From Enterovibrio coralii (GTDB lineage: Bacteria; Pseudomonadota; Gammaproteobacteria; Enterobacterales; Vibrionaceae), in contig NZ_LNTY01000051.1 of assembly GCF_001559595.1 (NCBI RefSeq), forward strand, positions 1-64,000: a stretch of 64,000 nucleotides of DNA. Reading direction: 5' to 3'. The notes below the pieces were generated by a model. It did no database searches. It was not told where the DNA came from and saw only the letters and a list, made by a program, of their open reading frames with translations. Made by a program: the position numbers and the translations under genes. Of the stretch, positions 27,285 through 37,315 are shown piece after piece (the first letter of the stretch is position 1; every line of letters starts with the position of its first letter).

Positions 27285-28523
27285 ATGGCTAAGTGCTTTC
27301 CGCTAACTTCAGATAATGTTGATGTCATTCGCAGTCAATTTCCTGCCTTACAGCGAAAAATTGAGGGGGACTCACCCACCTACCTTGATGGCCCGGGTGG
27401 CACCCAATCGCCTGAGTCAGTGATCCTTGCCATTAGTGATTACTTACGCGGCGGGAACTCGAATCTGGGTGGACGTTTTCTTGTCAGCCAAGAAACCGAA
27501 GCCATTGTTGCTAAGGCAAGAGAGGGCGTTGCGGCATTGTTGGGCGCGTCAAAAGAGGAGGTATTCTTTGGCGCGAACATGACGTCAGTTACCTTTACCT
27601 TGAGCCGCGCCCTGTGTCAGGAGTGGCAACAAGGCGATGAAGTGATCGTTACGGATGCGGATCACGGCGCGAATCGATCGAGTTGGATCATGGCGGCGCA
27701 GGATCGAGGTGTCACCGTTCAACATTTGCCGATCGTTGATCAGCAGGGCGCACTCGATCTGGAAAAGCTGGACGGTTTGTTAAATGCAAATACGCGCTTG
27801 GTCGCGATTACAGCGGCCAGCAATATCACAGGTAACAAAACTGATTTAGATGTGGTCATCGATAAGTGCCGAAAGGTCGGCAGCAAGGTGTTTGTTGATG
27901 CAGTGCATTTATTGCCACACCAGTTGGTGGATGTGAAAGCGTTAGATGTCGATTTTCTCGCATGCTCGGCTTACAAGTTTTATGGTCCGCATTTGGGCAT
28001 CATGTACGGGAAAGCTGAGTGGTTGTCTTCGCTTACGCCCTATAAAGTGGCACCCGCTCCGGATGTGACACCGAAACGCTGGGAAACGGGCACATTGAAC
28101 TTTGAAGCATTGAGCGGCGTGGTGGCGACCATTGACTATTTGGCGTCTCTTGGTGAGGGTGACTCGCTTCGCGCGCGCCTTGTGTCAGCCTATGACAACA
28201 TCCATTGCTATGAAGATGAATTGGCTGCGTATTTTCTTCAAAAGCTGAAAGACGTGGAGAGTGCAGAGCTTTTCGGTTTGAACGCGGTAGAGGGGCGGAC
28301 TGCGACGTTTGCGCTTCGATTTGGCGAGCGAGATCCGGCTGAGATTGCTGAGGCTCTGGGACAAAGACAAATCTATGTGTGGAGTGGTCACCTTTATGCT
28401 GATCGCCTAACAGATGCTTTTGGGGTGACGGAGAAAGGGGGCATCCTTCGCGTAGGCTTGATGCATTACAACACCAAAGCAGAAATTGACACATTCTTTG
28501 AGGCACTTCATCAGATACTCTAG
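27285..28523 (+). CDS. cysteine desulfurase-like aminotransferase class V (VC1184 subfamily)
   Basis: A 412-residue PLP enzyme. It belongs to the subfamily named after V. cholerae VC1184, of unproven substrate. The PLP lysine is in ACSAYKFYGPH and the nearby Asp-His pair is in VDAVHLLPH. YLDGPGGTQ at the start is typical of class V aminotransferases. The AAAAGGAG RBS stands before the ATG. It is a single gene with its own terminator. Cysteine desulfurase activity is not assured. Confidence 0.88.
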   Translation: MAKCFPLTSDNVDVIRSQFPALQRKIEGDSPTYLDGPGGTQSPESVILAISDYLRGGNSNLGGRFLVSQETEAIVAKAREGVAALLGASKEEVFFGANMTSVTFTLSRALCQEWQQGDEVIVTDADHGANRSSWIMAAQDRGVTVQHLPIVDQQGALDLEKLDGLLNANTRLVAITAASNITGNKTDLDVVIDKCRKVGSKVFVDAVHLLPHQLVDVKALDVDFLACSAYKFYGPHLGIMYGKAEWLSSLTPYKVAPAPDVTPKRWETGTLNFEALSGVVATIDYLASLGEGDSLRARLVSAYDNIHCYEDELAAYFLQKLKDVESAELFGLNAVEGRTATFALRFGERDPAEIAEALGQRQIYVWSGHLYADRLTDAFGVTEKGGILRVGLMHYNTKAEIDTFFEALHQIL

Positions 28524-28562
28524 TTGCTAAGCCCGAAGGTCATATTGGCCAAGCAATAAAAA

Positions 28563-28590
28563 GAAAAAGCCGACGTTACGTCGGCTTTTT
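28563..28590. terminator. bidirectional terminator
   Basis: The AAAAAGCCGACG/CGTCGGCTTTTT hairpin lies between the convergent cysteine desulfurase-like gene and the yqfB-like gene, with A and T runs on both sides. Confidence 0.88.
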
Positions 28591-28592
28591 GC

Positions 28593-28913
28593 TTAGTCCA
28601 CCAGTTTGTAACTGATCACATAGAATACGTTATCGTCTGGGTAGATCTTCCTGATCAGTGGCTTAAGCTCGTCAAGCGCCAGGAACTCCTGCGCTGCGTG
28701 TTCTTCGTTGATGTCATCAAACGAAATTTGTTCCACCTTCAGGATGTCAATCTGACAAACATACTCGTCTTTTTCTAGCGTATGCACGTCAACACGCGTA
28801 CCCGGTACATAGTGGCTTTCTGACTCGTCACGAATAGTGATGGTCTTTTTGCCAGAAGCAACAAGTGGCGTCAGCCATTCAAAGAAGGTGATTTTAGTTG
28901 GAGCTTGGTTCAC
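28593..28913 (-). CDS. yqfB: ASCH-domain N4-acetylcytidine amidohydrolase (YqfB family)
   Basis: A 106-residue ASCH-domain protein of the YqfB family. It shares GKKTITIRDESESH with E. coli YqfB, which hydrolyses N4-acetylcytidine to cytidine and acetate. The catalytic Lys and Thr are in this motif; the catalytic Glu should lie in FLALDEL. It is the first of two ASCH genes and sits 150 bp downstream of the second. Confidence 0.88.
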   Translation of the reverse strand: MNQAPTKITFFEWLTPLVASGKKTITIRDESESHYVPGTRVDVHTLEKDEYVCQIDILKVEQISFDDINEEHAAQEFLALDELKPLIRKIYPDDNVFYVISYKLVD

Positions 28914-29062
28914 AGGGATTACCTATAGAGCTGTGATGATTTACGGGCGCATTAAACCACAAAGCTTAACGAAAACTGGAGCAGTATTTTGTGTCATAAC
29001 GTGACTTTCCCAGAGTGGTGGCACCTTGGGAGTGCGCAACGGTGTGGGATGAAGCGTAAAAA

Positions 29063-29545
29063 CTAGCTTTCGCTGTCGTTTGAGACAAAAACCGTTTCGA
29101 ATCGCTCAAGAACGAGCAAAGTCTCTTCTGTCATTGGTATACCCAGCTCTTCACATTCCGCAGAGAAAAACGCCCAATGTGCGTCTCGCCACCAGGTGTA
29201 GCTTTTATCACCTTCGCCTTCCGCGGCTGCAAACTCTTCGGTGACTTGGTTGAAAGGGCAAGTGGTGACATCTGTGATTTCTATGATGCACTTGGGTACA
29301 CCGTGAAAGTCAGTGACAACCTGAAGATGGCCAACCTGAGGGTAGGGCTCACCTTCTTGGTGATACCAAATCGCCATGCTGCAAGAGGCGCGCTTTTCAC
29401 CCCTGGCTATTAGGTCTGCGCAAATACGTGCGTTGTCTTCATCAGCGCAAAAGTAGTCGGCAGAGAAACTGACATAAGTGGCGCGTTTTTCTGGGGTAAG
29501 GGTGTCGAGGTAAGCGTTTAAATAGCGTTGAGTGCGAGCGTCCAT
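29063..29545 (-). CDS. ASCH-domain protein
   Basis: A 160-residue protein with the longer ASCH form. Key segments are ADLIARGEKRASCSM, QVGHLQVVTDFHGVPKCIIEIT and EGEGDKSYTWWRDAHWAFF. The family has been linked to RNA binding or RNase activity in some members; the substrate is unknown. It sits just downstream of mtlR on the same strand (gap 56 bp) and may be transcribed with the mannitol operon. Confidence 0.85.
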   Translation of the reverse strand: MDARTQRYLNAYLDTLTPEKRATYVSFSADYFCADEDNARICADLIARGEKRASCSMAIWYHQEGEPYPQVGHLQVVTDFHGVPKCIIEITDVTTCPFNQVTEEFAAAEGEGDKSYTWWRDAHWAFFSAECEELGIPMTEETLLVLERFETVFVSNDSES

Positions 29546-29601
29546 GCATCTTCACTTTGTTGTCTGTTGCAAGTGGCGAGAGTATATCGGCTTTGATGGC
29601 G

Positions 29602-30132
29602 TTAGAACGGACTCTCTTTGTTAAGCTCGTTACAGATTTCGACGATGGCGAGGGAGAGCCCTGAAGCAATCATTTGTTGCTGACGTTTGAGCTGTAATTG
29701 ATAGAACTCCAGGTCGACATCGTCATCCGGCTGCATCACTTCCAGCCTCACCATTCCCATTTTTTCCACCAAGTTGAGCGACTTAATGGCGCTGATGATA
29801 AAGGGATCCGTGAAGGTGTACTCTTCACCGTCACTGTTGAGTTGATTGCGAAGTTTGATGATTTCGTTAATGTCTTGATAGATAGGGTCAGGTAATACAC
29901 CCAAGCCATAAAGTAATTTAAGGCGAACCGCGATGTCGCCAAGCGGCCCTGTATCGTCGAGCAATGGGCCAACAACAGACTTCACAGCAAAATCATCCTT
30001 ACGGAAAATGCGTTGGATGAGTTGGTCAATGGCGTCGGTAAATACTTCAACGGAGGCAATAAAGAACCCTCGCACAGTCGGCGCAGCGTTTAGCTTTTCT
30101 AATATTTGTGTTTCGTTTATCGGCGATACCAT
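29602..30132 (-). CDS. mtlR: mannitol operon repressor MtlR
   Basis: A 176-residue protein of the MtlR family that lacks a classical HTH. It represses mtl transcription in enteric bacteria and Vibrio. Recognisable segments are VRGFFIASVEVFTDAIDQLI and PLLDDTGPLGDIAVRLKLLY. Third gene of the mtlA-mtlD-mtlR operon, with a 75-bp gap after mtlD. Confidence 0.93.
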   Translation of the reverse strand: MVSPINETQILEKLNAAPTVRGFFIASVEVFTDAIDQLIQRIFRKDDFAVKSVVGPLLDDTGPLGDIAVRLKLLYGLGVLPDPIYQDINEIIKLRNQLNSDGEEYTFTDPFIISAIKSLNLVEKMGMVRLEVMQPDDDVDLEFYQLQLKRQQQMIASGLSLAIVEICNELNKESPF

Positions 30133-30207
30133 TTTTGCCTTAGTTGTTTTTTTCTTTGGGGAGGCTTTCGCCCTCCTTTTGTGTTCCCTTCCAGCAAAGG
30201 GGAAGGT

Positions 30208-31355
30208 TTAAAGCTGGCTGAAGATTGACTCAATGCTCTGCGCCTCTTTGCTGTTTGCTTCTAAGCCGCAGTAATTCGCGAGCGTTTTCATCACACCGTG
30301 TTCTTGTAAATAGGTCTGCAACTCGACGGCTTGTGGATCTGTGGCATTGATATACTTCAGTGCCGCTGCTATGCCCTTGAGCAATGCGTCGTTTGACGTA
30401 CCATATTCAATTGTACCGAGTAACGGTCTGATTAATCTATCATTCCTGCCAAGTTTTCTAATGGGCTCTCGTCCCACTCGATTAACTTCATCCACTAAGA
30501 ATGGATTTGAGAATCGCTCGAGAATTTTCTCGATATAGGCGTAATGCTGTTCCCTGTCGAACCCATATCGCAAGATCAGCACTTCGCCACTCTCTTTCAT
30601 TGCTTTTGTCACATCCATACGGATGATTGGATCGCTAATGGCCTCTCGAATGGTGCGATACCCCGCCAAACAACCGAGGTAAGCGTGATGCAATGTCCCG
30701 TGTTAAGGGTGAACAGTTTGCGTTCCACGTACGCCATCAAGTTGCTTGTGCGTTCCATACCAGCAATTGAAGGAATATCGCCTTTGAATTGCTGGTCATC
30801 CACAATCCACTCACTGAAGCTTTCAACAGTGACTTCAAGCGGGTCGTCATTCGCTGCATCCATGGGAGGCACGATACGGTCTACCGCGGAATCAACGAAC
30901 CCAACATATTGCTCTGCTTGGTTTTGCTCCTCTTCATTGAGGTGGGCGTAAACCTCTGCTTTCAGGTGTGTGCTTCCACGCACCATGTTTTCGCACGCAA
31001 TGATATTCAACGGTGACTCATTGCCCAGTTCAAAACGTTTCTGCAACCCTTCAGCGATGGTTCTGGCGATTCTATCCAGTACATTTGCGCCAACTGCGGT
31101 GGTGATCATGTCGGTGTAAGTGATTTTATCTATCACGTCTTTGCTCAGAGAGTTCACCGCCGTGATGTGCTCTACGACATCAATTTTGTTGTCTTTGCCT
31201 ACGACACGAACCCTGTATTTTTGCTCGTGACTTAATTGGTCAATCAACGGTGCGTTAACATCGGCAAAGGTCACCGCTACGTTTGAATCTGCAAGCAATT
31301 TCCCGATAAAACCACGGCCGATATTGCCTGCGCCAAAATGGACAGCTTTTTTCAT
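30208..31355 (-). CDS. mtlD: mannitol-1-phosphate 5-dehydrogenase (frameshifted)
   Basis: It oxidises mannitol 1-phosphate to fructose 6-phosphate with NAD. One base is missing near 30684: the frame reads GHCIT and then goes off, while [14 protein letters not shown] continues in the next frame. Restoring one G there gives 382 residues, the length of E. coli MtlD, so the gene is probably intact in the cell. The start is the ATG at 31353-31355, with GAGG eight bases upstream; [10 protein letters not shown] is the Rossmann motif. The enzyme is needed for the PTS mannitol route. Confidence 0.88.
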
Positions 31356-31417
31356 CTTCATTACCTCATCAATGTTCAGAAAGGAGCCAGAACGTGCTGA
31401 CTCCATTCTTTTGGGGC

Positions 31418-33364
31418 TTACGCCGCCTCAGTCGCAGACAGGATTTCCAGAACTTCATTAACGTCTTGCGTGGAAGCAAGTCGTTCGATGGCGTTTGGAG
31501 CGTCCAATGCGTTAGTGATGGAGGTAATAACTTGAATGTGTTCGTCGTTTTTCGCCGCGATGCCGATAACCAGTTTCGCTACGTCATCGTCGTCTTCGGT
31601 GAACTTTACACCGCTTGGATACTGACAAAATACAATGCCAGTTTTCTTCACCTTGTCTTTGGCCTGAATAGTGCCGTGTGGTACAGCGATAGATTCACCG
31701 AGATAGGTCGACACCAATTTTTCACGTTCAAACATGGCATCGACGTATTCAGGCTCAACATAACCAAGAGCCACCAGTTGCTCACCGGCAAAGCGGATAG
31801 CGTCTTCTTTGGAGTTGGCCTGCAGACCAAGGTGAACGTTTTTCTTCTCCAGCTGGAAGGCGGGTGTCGGTTGAGGCTCTAAGGTTTCGTCGTTTGCGGC
31901 AAGCAGCGGTTTTTTAATGTACTCCGCATCGTTCGCCGCTTTCGGCCCTTGCGCTGCCAACAATTGCGTGACGAGGTTGCTGTAAACGTCGCTATCAAGG
32001 AAGTTTTGCAGCGAAATGTGGTGTGCGTGTTCAGCGTGTTTGCGCGCACGGTCGGTAAGATCCGAGTGTGTAATAACAATGTCGACATCTTGCGGCAGGT
32101 TGTTGATAGCCACGTTTGTCACGCTAATTTCTAATCCTGCATCTTGCACTTTCTTGCGCAGCAGACCCGCGCCCATGGCACTTGAACCCATGCCCGCGTC
32201 ACACGCCACAATAATGCTCGACACGTTCGCCATATCAACACGGCTGTTATTGTTCTTCTGAGCCACCATGCCTTTAGATGTCGCTTTCATGTCTTTCATC
32301 TGTGACGTGGCCTTGGTAAGCGCATCTTCGTCGTCTTCGTCTTCTGTACGTTGTGCTTTAAGCAGCAGAGAAGCAACAAAGAAGGAGACGCCTGTCGAGG
32401 CAGCAACTGACAACAACACACCCACTAACGAGCTTTTCGGTGTCATCAGAAGGATGGCGAAGATAGAACCAGGAGAGGCGGGCGAGACCAGTCCTGCATT
32501 GAAAAGAGTGAGAATAAACACGCCAGTCATACCACCCGCGATCGCCGCCAGAAGCAGCCGAGGGTTCATCAATACGTACGGGAAGTAGATTTCGTGGATA
32601 CCACCAAAGATTTGGATAATCGATGCACCACCTGCGGTTTGTTTCGCGGTCCCTTTACCAAAGAACATGTATGCGAGAAGGATCCCTAAGCCTGGGCCTG
32701 GATTTGCTTCAATCAAGAAGAATATAGACTTCCCGGTTTCTGCCGCTTGCTGAATACCCAGCGGAGAGAAGATGCCATGGTTGATAGCATTGTTCAGGAA
32801 CAGAATTTTCGCTGGCTCGACAAGGATGGATGTGAGAGGCAACAAATGCGCTTCAACCAAGAAGTTAACGCCAGATGCCAGCATGTTTGAAACGACTTTA
32901 ACGAATGGGCCAATCAGGAAGAACGCTACGATCGCACATAGCATGCCGATAATGCCGGAAGAGAAGTTGTTGACCAGCATTTCAAAGCCGCTTTTGACTT
33001 TGCCTTCCATGTATTTGTCGAACGTTTTGATGGCCAAACCGCCCATTGGACCAACAATCATCGCACCCATAAACATGGGGATGTCTGAGCCGACAATGAC
33101 ACCCATGGTGGTCACTGCACCAACAACGGCACCGCGCTCGCCGCCCGCTAAGCGGCCACCCGTGTAGCCAATAAGCAGTGGAAGCAGGTAGGTGATCATT
33201 GGGCCAACAAGAGCTGCCAATGTTTCATTTGGCCACCAACCTGTTGGAATAAATAGAGCTGTGATAATACCCCACGCGATAAACGCGCCAATGTTGGGCA
33301 TAACCATGTTTGAGAGAAACCGACCAAAATTTTGTACTTTGATCTTCGCATCTGGTGATATCAT
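31418..33364 (-). CDS. mtlA: mannitol PTS transporter EIICBA
   Basis: A 648-residue PTS permease with fused domains. EIIC is a membrane domain at about 1-340. EIIB (about 383-480) has its phosphorylation site at C388 in [13 protein letters not shown] (about 505-648) has its site at H563 in VPHGT. It imports and phosphorylates mannitol. An acidic linker with DEDDEDA lies between C and B. The upstream region has CRP-like sites and a hairpin in the 5' leader. First gene of the operon with mtlD and mtlR. Confidence 0.96.
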   Translation of the reverse strand: MISPDAKIKVQNFGRFLSNMVMPNIGAFIAWGIITALFIPTGWWPNETLAALVGPMITYLLPLLIGYTGGRLAGGERGAVVGAVTTMGVIVGSDIPMFMGAMIVGPMGGLAIKTFDKYMEGKVKSGFEMLVNNFSSGIIGMLCAIVAFFLIGPFVKVVSNMLASGVNFLVEAHLLPLTSILVEPAKILFLNNAINHGIFSPLGIQQAAETGKSIFFLIEANPGPGLGILLAYMFFGKGTAKQTAGGASIIQIFGGIHEIYFPYVLMNPRLLLAAIAGGMTGVFILTLFNAGLVSPASPGSIFAILLMTPKSSLVGVLLSVAASTGVSFFVASLLLKAQRTEDEDDEDALTKATSQMKDMKATSKGMVAQKNNNSRVDMANVSSIIVACDAGMGSSAMGAGLLRKKVQDAGLEISVTNVAINNLPQDVDIVITHSDLTDRARKHAEHAHHISLQNFLDSDVYSNLVTQLLAAQGPKAANDAEYIKKPLLAANDETLEPQPTPAFQLEKKNVHLGLQANSKEDAIRFAGEQLVALGYVEPEYVDAMFEREKLVSTYLGESIAVPHGTIQAKDKVKKTGIVFCQYPSGVKFTEDDDDVAKLVIGIAAKNDEHIQVITSITNALDAPNAIERLASTQDVNEVLEILSATEAA

Positions 33365-33434
33365 AAGAATTACCCGTCTGAAGTCTCTTTAGATTTGTGT
33401 GGAGCGGTTCGCCAAAACCGCTGGTTTGTTTTTG
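33365..33434 (+). ncRNA. candidate MtlS-like antisense RNA or terminator-like hairpin in the mtlA leader
   Basis: On the plus strand, opposite the mtlA leader, a perfect AGCGGTT/AACCGCT stem (33403-33409, 33416-33422) is followed by GGTTTGTTTTTG, terminator-like. In V. cholerae the sRNA MtlS is made from the strand opposite the mtlA leader. A possible -10 (TATCAT, 33357-33362 region) lies upstream. This is a position-based guess. Confidence 0.35.
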
Positions 33435-33657
33435 CACAATTACAAATTACCACACTCTTCAATGAAGGCACTGATGACGGGTTTTTTGTGACTTTCGTCA
33501 ACTAAATCGCCGTCAGGTCACAGAAAAAAGTGAGAATAATCTCACATTTATGCTGTAGTTTTCTTTCAAATTCCCATCATCTCAAAAGTCAACAAAATTC
33601 ATTAATTCTAATGATGATCCATCTCTCTTTTTTCACACGTCATACGCGAATATTTCT

Positions 33658-33673
33658 TGTGAGTTTGATCACT
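33658..33673. promoter_or_regulatory. candidate CRP site upstream of mtlA
   Basis: TGTGA-GTTTGA-TCACT fits the CRP consensus TGTGA-N6-TCACA except for the last base. It lies about 295 bp upstream of the mtlA start. Confidence 0.6.
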
Positions 33674-33708
33674 TATTGAATCAAATTAGAGGCCGAAGAA
33701 TTTTTTAA

Positions 33709-33724
33709 AGTGATTCAGATCACA
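33709..33724. promoter_or_regulatory. candidate CRP site upstream of mtlA
   Basis: AGTGA-TTCAGA-TCACA fits the CRP consensus except for the first base, 51 bp from the previous site (five helical turns). Confidence 0.6.
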
Positions 33725-33932
33725 TTAAAATTGTTAATTATCTCGCCAAATAAAGTGAAATGAATCGCATTAAAATTTCTGTAATTTTCGTACAGCGAAT
33801 TTTTGGTGATCTCGCGCACATTTAAGCGGGGCTGTACTGGGTCAGTTTTGTCATCCCAAACGTGCTCCTTGAGACCGTTTCCAACGACTTACTCTGCTAT
33901 GCTGGCTGAAAATAGTGCTTTGGAGTCATCAA

Positions 33933-34196
33933 ATGAAGAAAATAAAACATGAAGCTCAACTACTGAAAAAGGCACTGCAGATTGGCGAGCAGTACGCGCG
34001 TAAAAGAGGGTTTGCGCACTTCGATGAGGGCACGTCCAACAAGATAAAAATCGAATGCATTTATCGTTTATTAGTAGAGGACAAGGTGCTCACGCCATTG
34101 GCGTCAGACAAGGAAGACGGCCCAAACATGAAGCACAAACTGGTACTTTGGATTCATAAGCAGTTGCCAGATGGGCATCCACTCTTGAGTGACTGA
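33933..34196 (+). CDS. DUF5062 family protein
   Basis: An 87-residue protein from the ATG at 33933. It matches the Vibrio DUF5062 family, with MKKIKHEAQLLKKALQIGEQ and KEDGPNMKHKL. Function unknown; the family is commonly found divergent from mtlA in Vibrionaceae, as here. An in-frame TTG at 33915 is a less likely start. RBS GGAG is upstream at about 33921. Confidence 0.87.
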   Translation: MKKIKHEAQLLKKALQIGEQYARKRGFAHFDEGTSNKIKIECIYRLLVEDKVLTPLASDKEDGPNMKHKLVLWIHKQLPDGHPLLSD

Positions 34197-34262
34197 TGTT
34201 GAACCAACATGATTGACAGCGCGTACGATTGACAGATTTGGCTCTAAAGGGGAGATAATTGC

Positions 34263-34730
34263 ATGATGAAAAAGACAGCGTTAGCGTATGGTTTTCTTGG
34301 GCTTATCCCCTTCGTCGCGTTTGGCATGCTGTTGCCCATATGGCCGCTGGATTGGCAAGCAGGCCTTGTCCATATGTTTAATAGCTACAGTGCTATCATA
34401 CTCGCCTTTTTGTCAGGTGCGGTGTGGGGAATGACGATCAGTGGCGCGAAGGAAGAAAAGCCAACAAACGGACTGACTGTCGGGATAGTGTTTTCGCTGG
34501 TGGCCGTTGGGGCACTGTTGATTCCGTTTCCTTATTCCATCTACTTACTTATCGCGTCCTTTGTCGTTTTGTTCGCGCTCGAAGTGGGATTGATGTTCAA
34601 AGGGATTTACCCTTTTTGGTACACGCTAATGAGAGCGGCATTAACGGCCGTTGTGGTGATATGTCACCTGTTTTTACTCTACTGGCTTGGCGACATTTAC
34701 AACGATGTGGTGTCGATGGGTACAACATGA
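34263..34730 (+). CDS. DUF3429 inner-membrane protein
   Basis: A 155-residue protein with five likely membrane spans. The segments AYGFLGLIPFVAFG, SYSAIILAFLSGAVWG and FWYTLMRAALT are typical of DUF3429. Function unknown. GGGGAGA precedes the ATG pair at 34263. It is followed by a strong terminator. Confidence 0.87.
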   Translation: MMKKTALAYGFLGLIPFVAFGMLLPIWPLDWQAGLVHMFNSYSAIILAFLSGAVWGMTISGAKEEKPTNGLTVGIVFSLVAVGALLIPFPYSIYLLIASFVVLFALEVGLMFKGIYPFWYTLMRAALTAVVVICHLFLLYWLGDIYNDVVSMGTT

Positions 34731-34758
34731 AAAAAGCGCCTGACGGCGCTTTTTTTTT
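34730..34758. terminator. bidirectional terminator
   Basis: AAAAAAGCGCC-TGAC-GGCGCTTTTTTT lies between the convergent DUF3429 gene and the 90-aa gene, with T-runs in both directions. Confidence 0.87.
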
Positions 34759-35029
34759 AATCTTCTAAGTCTTGTTGCCAAGGCATCTCTGGCAGCAAGT
34801 CCAAATGCTCTTCGTAGCGCTTCAGGTTGAATTCGCCATCGCATTTCGCCACGTCGTAGATTTCAACCATCAGTGCGCAGGCAATGTATTCCATTGCTTC
34901 TTCCTGTGAAGAACCGGTCATGCGCAAACGCATCAGGGTTTCCTTCACTTTCTTAGGGTTGTTGTCTGCTAACTGATTTTCAACGATTTCAATTAGATTC
35001 TCGCTGGTCAGAATGTCATCTTCATTCAT
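34757..35029 (-). CDS. unknown protein, 90 aa, acidic
   Basis: A 90-residue acidic protein from the ATG at 35027-35029, behind an AAGG-type RBS. The upstream in-frame extension to 35194 is basic and unlike the rest, so I exclude it. It has helix-rich segments, NLIEIVENQLADNNPKKVKE and EAMEYIACALMVEIYDV. No named family is recognised. It follows the MASE1 diguanylate cyclase gene on the same strand. Confidence 0.7.
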   Translation of the reverse strand: MNEDDILTSENLIEIVENQLADNNPKKVKETLMRLRMTGSSQEEAMEYIACALMVEIYDVAKCDGEFNLKRYEEHLDLLPEMPWQQDLED

Positions 35030-35132
35030 AAATTCAAAGCCTTGCTTAAAGCGAATGGTGGAGAGCGTAATTTTCCTGCCTATGGTACGGGAAGATGACT
35101 GCGCGAGACAGTCTTTTCGACTAGATGAGGAC

Positions 35133-36508
35133 TTACTGCACCACGACGCGGTTACGTCCTGTGTTTTTGGCTTGATAGAGCAGGGTGTCTGCACGTTCCA
35201 TCAAGGTATCTTGCGATTCAGAGAGTTGGTAGTGCGTTGCCCCAATACTGATGGTGACCGTCAATTCGGTATCAGCCAGGGTGATCTTATGGTGCTCACA
35301 GCGTTGCCTGAGCCGGTCCAACGCGCGTTTTGCTTGTTGCGTGGTCGCGCCGGGCAACAAGATGGCGAATTCTTCACCACCAATACGGGCGACAAAATCT
35401 GATTCACGCATTTGGTCACGCATGATTTCAGCGATTTCAAGCAAGACTTTGTCGCCGACCGCGTGACCGTGGGTATCATTAACGACTTTAAAATGGTCGA
35501 TATCGATAACGGCAAGCACAAGATCAGTGTTGGCATCGTCAGCTGCTTCACAGTGGTTAGTGAGTTCAGGGAAAAACGCGTAACGGTTAGGTAGGCCCGT
35601 TAATTGGTCGGTTTGCGCTTTGGTCTGCCAACGATCCCTTGAACGAGAAACGACATTGAGGCGTCGAACGTGCAAGCCAATAGCGATAGGGGTGATCATA
35701 CTGACCAGCACAAACGTCAGTAGCGCGGTGTGTCCTTCAGTTTTGTCCGGCAGGTTGAAGGGGCCAAGATCATACGGTGCAATCGCTGTGACAATCAGTC
35801 CCATTCCGAGTAATCCGAGCAGAGATGCTAGCTCCTCTCCTTTAAATGCCAAAATCATTGGCACGACAGGTGCAATGAATATCAGACCGGGCGAAAAGAT
35901 GAATGCACCCAGAGTTATCAGAAGATACGCGCCAATATAACTGAGGTTTTGTTTATTTAAGTGTGATAGCGGTTTTTCGGTGCGCGTCCAAATGTAATAG
36001 AAGGGTGCGACGAGCAAGATGCCCAGCGCATAGGTGGAGGTGATTTCATACAGATCGTAGAAATAGCCGCCTTTGCCCGTATAACCGCCGTAGAGAATAT
36101 CTAACGATTTGACTGAGCCGAGCAATAGCCCTGGCAATAAACAGACATTCAGAAGATACGAAAACAAGGTCTCAAACCGTAAGCCTTCTTTGCTAAAACG
36201 GGTAACCCATATTTTGGCTGAAAGATAACACGCCAAAGGTATAAGCACCCCAGAGATGATTGCGGGGAGCAGGGAGGCGGACGCATCCCAACGATAAATC
36301 GCAAGTGGATAGCAACGGCGGAAGCGATAGAAAGTGCAATCAGTGCACGAATACCCCCATGGAGACAGGTGATCATACCGATTCCTGATGCGACGCTGAG
36401 CTGTACGATGTTTGCGTCGTGCAGACTTAATGGCGTTGCACCAGAATATGCAGCGATGAAATAAAGAAATGATCCGGCGACTATCCATGCGTCTGAACCA
36501 CGAGTCAT
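35133..36508 (-). CDS. MASE1-type membrane diguanylate cyclase (frameshifted)
   Basis: About 458 residues if one base missing near 36312 is restored. The N-terminal part (SDAWIVAGSFLYFIAAYSG...LSVASGIGMIT) and the following spans fit a MASE1 sensor of about eight membrane spans. The C-terminal GGDEF domain has an active GGEEF with RESD positioned as the inhibitory RxxD site. It should make c-di-GMP with product feedback. Start is uncertain; ATG 36508 is used because GGAAG lies ten bases upstream. Confidence 0.82.
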
Positions 36509-36729
36509 GCGAAATAGACTTCCAATACTACTGGCTTGTGGCTCGGCCCCTTGGCCCTTTTCCCTACTGACTTTACCGACTGTTTTTATTGTTATTGGCG
36601 GATCACTGCACCACAAGCAATTACCACTTCCGCTCTATGAGTATAGGGTGAGTTTGCCTTCAAGCCACCCAACGGAGGAGCCAATGGAAAGAGACCACGC
36701 AGAGTCTGCCTGCGTGGTCGCTGAAGTGA

Positions 36730-37173
36730 CTACTTTTCTTTTTCAAGTGCCACAGCGTTGATACAAAAACGCAGGCGAGTCGGAAGCGGGCCATCAGGGA
36801 AAACATGCCCCAAATGCGCATCACAGACATTGCATGTCACCTCGACGCGGGTCATGCCGTGGGATATGTCCATGTTGTAGGCCACCACATTCTCCTCTAA
36901 CGGCGCTGAGAAAGATGGCCAGCCAGTGCCAGAGTCAAACTTTTCCTGCGCATTAAACAGTGATGTTTTACAGCAAACACAGCCGTAAATACCGGGTTCA
37001 AATAAGGCGCACATTTGCGAACTGAATGGACGCTCTGTACCGTGTTGACGGGTAACGTAAAATTGCTCTTCAGTCAGCAGGCTTCGCCATTCTTGTTCAG
37101 ACTTTTCTACTCGACGAGGAGCCACAGGGTTCCCATTTTTCGCCGTGTTTATTACTGATTCCCAGTTAAGCAT
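36730..37173 (-). CDS. msrB: peptide-methionine (R)-S-oxide reductase MsrB
   Basis: A 147-residue MsrB that repairs R-methionine sulfoxide in proteins with thioredoxin as reductant. The catalytic cysteine is in RLRFCINAVAL. Zinc-binding cysteine pairs are in CVCC and CNVC. The GTGWPSFSAP motif is complete. It stands alone on its strand. Confidence 0.96.
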   Translation of the reverse strand: MLNWESVINTAKNGNPVAPRRVEKSEQEWRSLLTEEQFYVTRQHGTERPFSSQMCALFEPGIYGCVCCKTSLFNAQEKFDSGTGWPSFSAPLEENVVAYNMDISHGMTRVEVTCNVCDAHLGHVFPDGPLPTRLRFCINAVALEKEK

Positions 37174-37315
37174 ACTACCCCCTTGATACGTAAAACCCTC
37201 ATTCGATACTGCGAAAGAGGTGTGTAACAGACCGAATACTCAAGCAAAAGATTTCAGACGTTGAAGCGGTTTGATTTGTACTATGGTTTACGCATGGCGT
37301 TGAAAACAGGATCCC

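Larger units (their letters stand above)
33365..33932. other. mtlA / DUF5062 divergent regulatory region
   Basis: The 568-bp AT-rich gap carries the mtlA leader, CRP-like sites and the DUF5062 promoter. The symmetrical sequence GTGAGAATAATCTCAC near 33530-33545 is a further palindrome. No protein gene seen. Confidence 0.6.
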
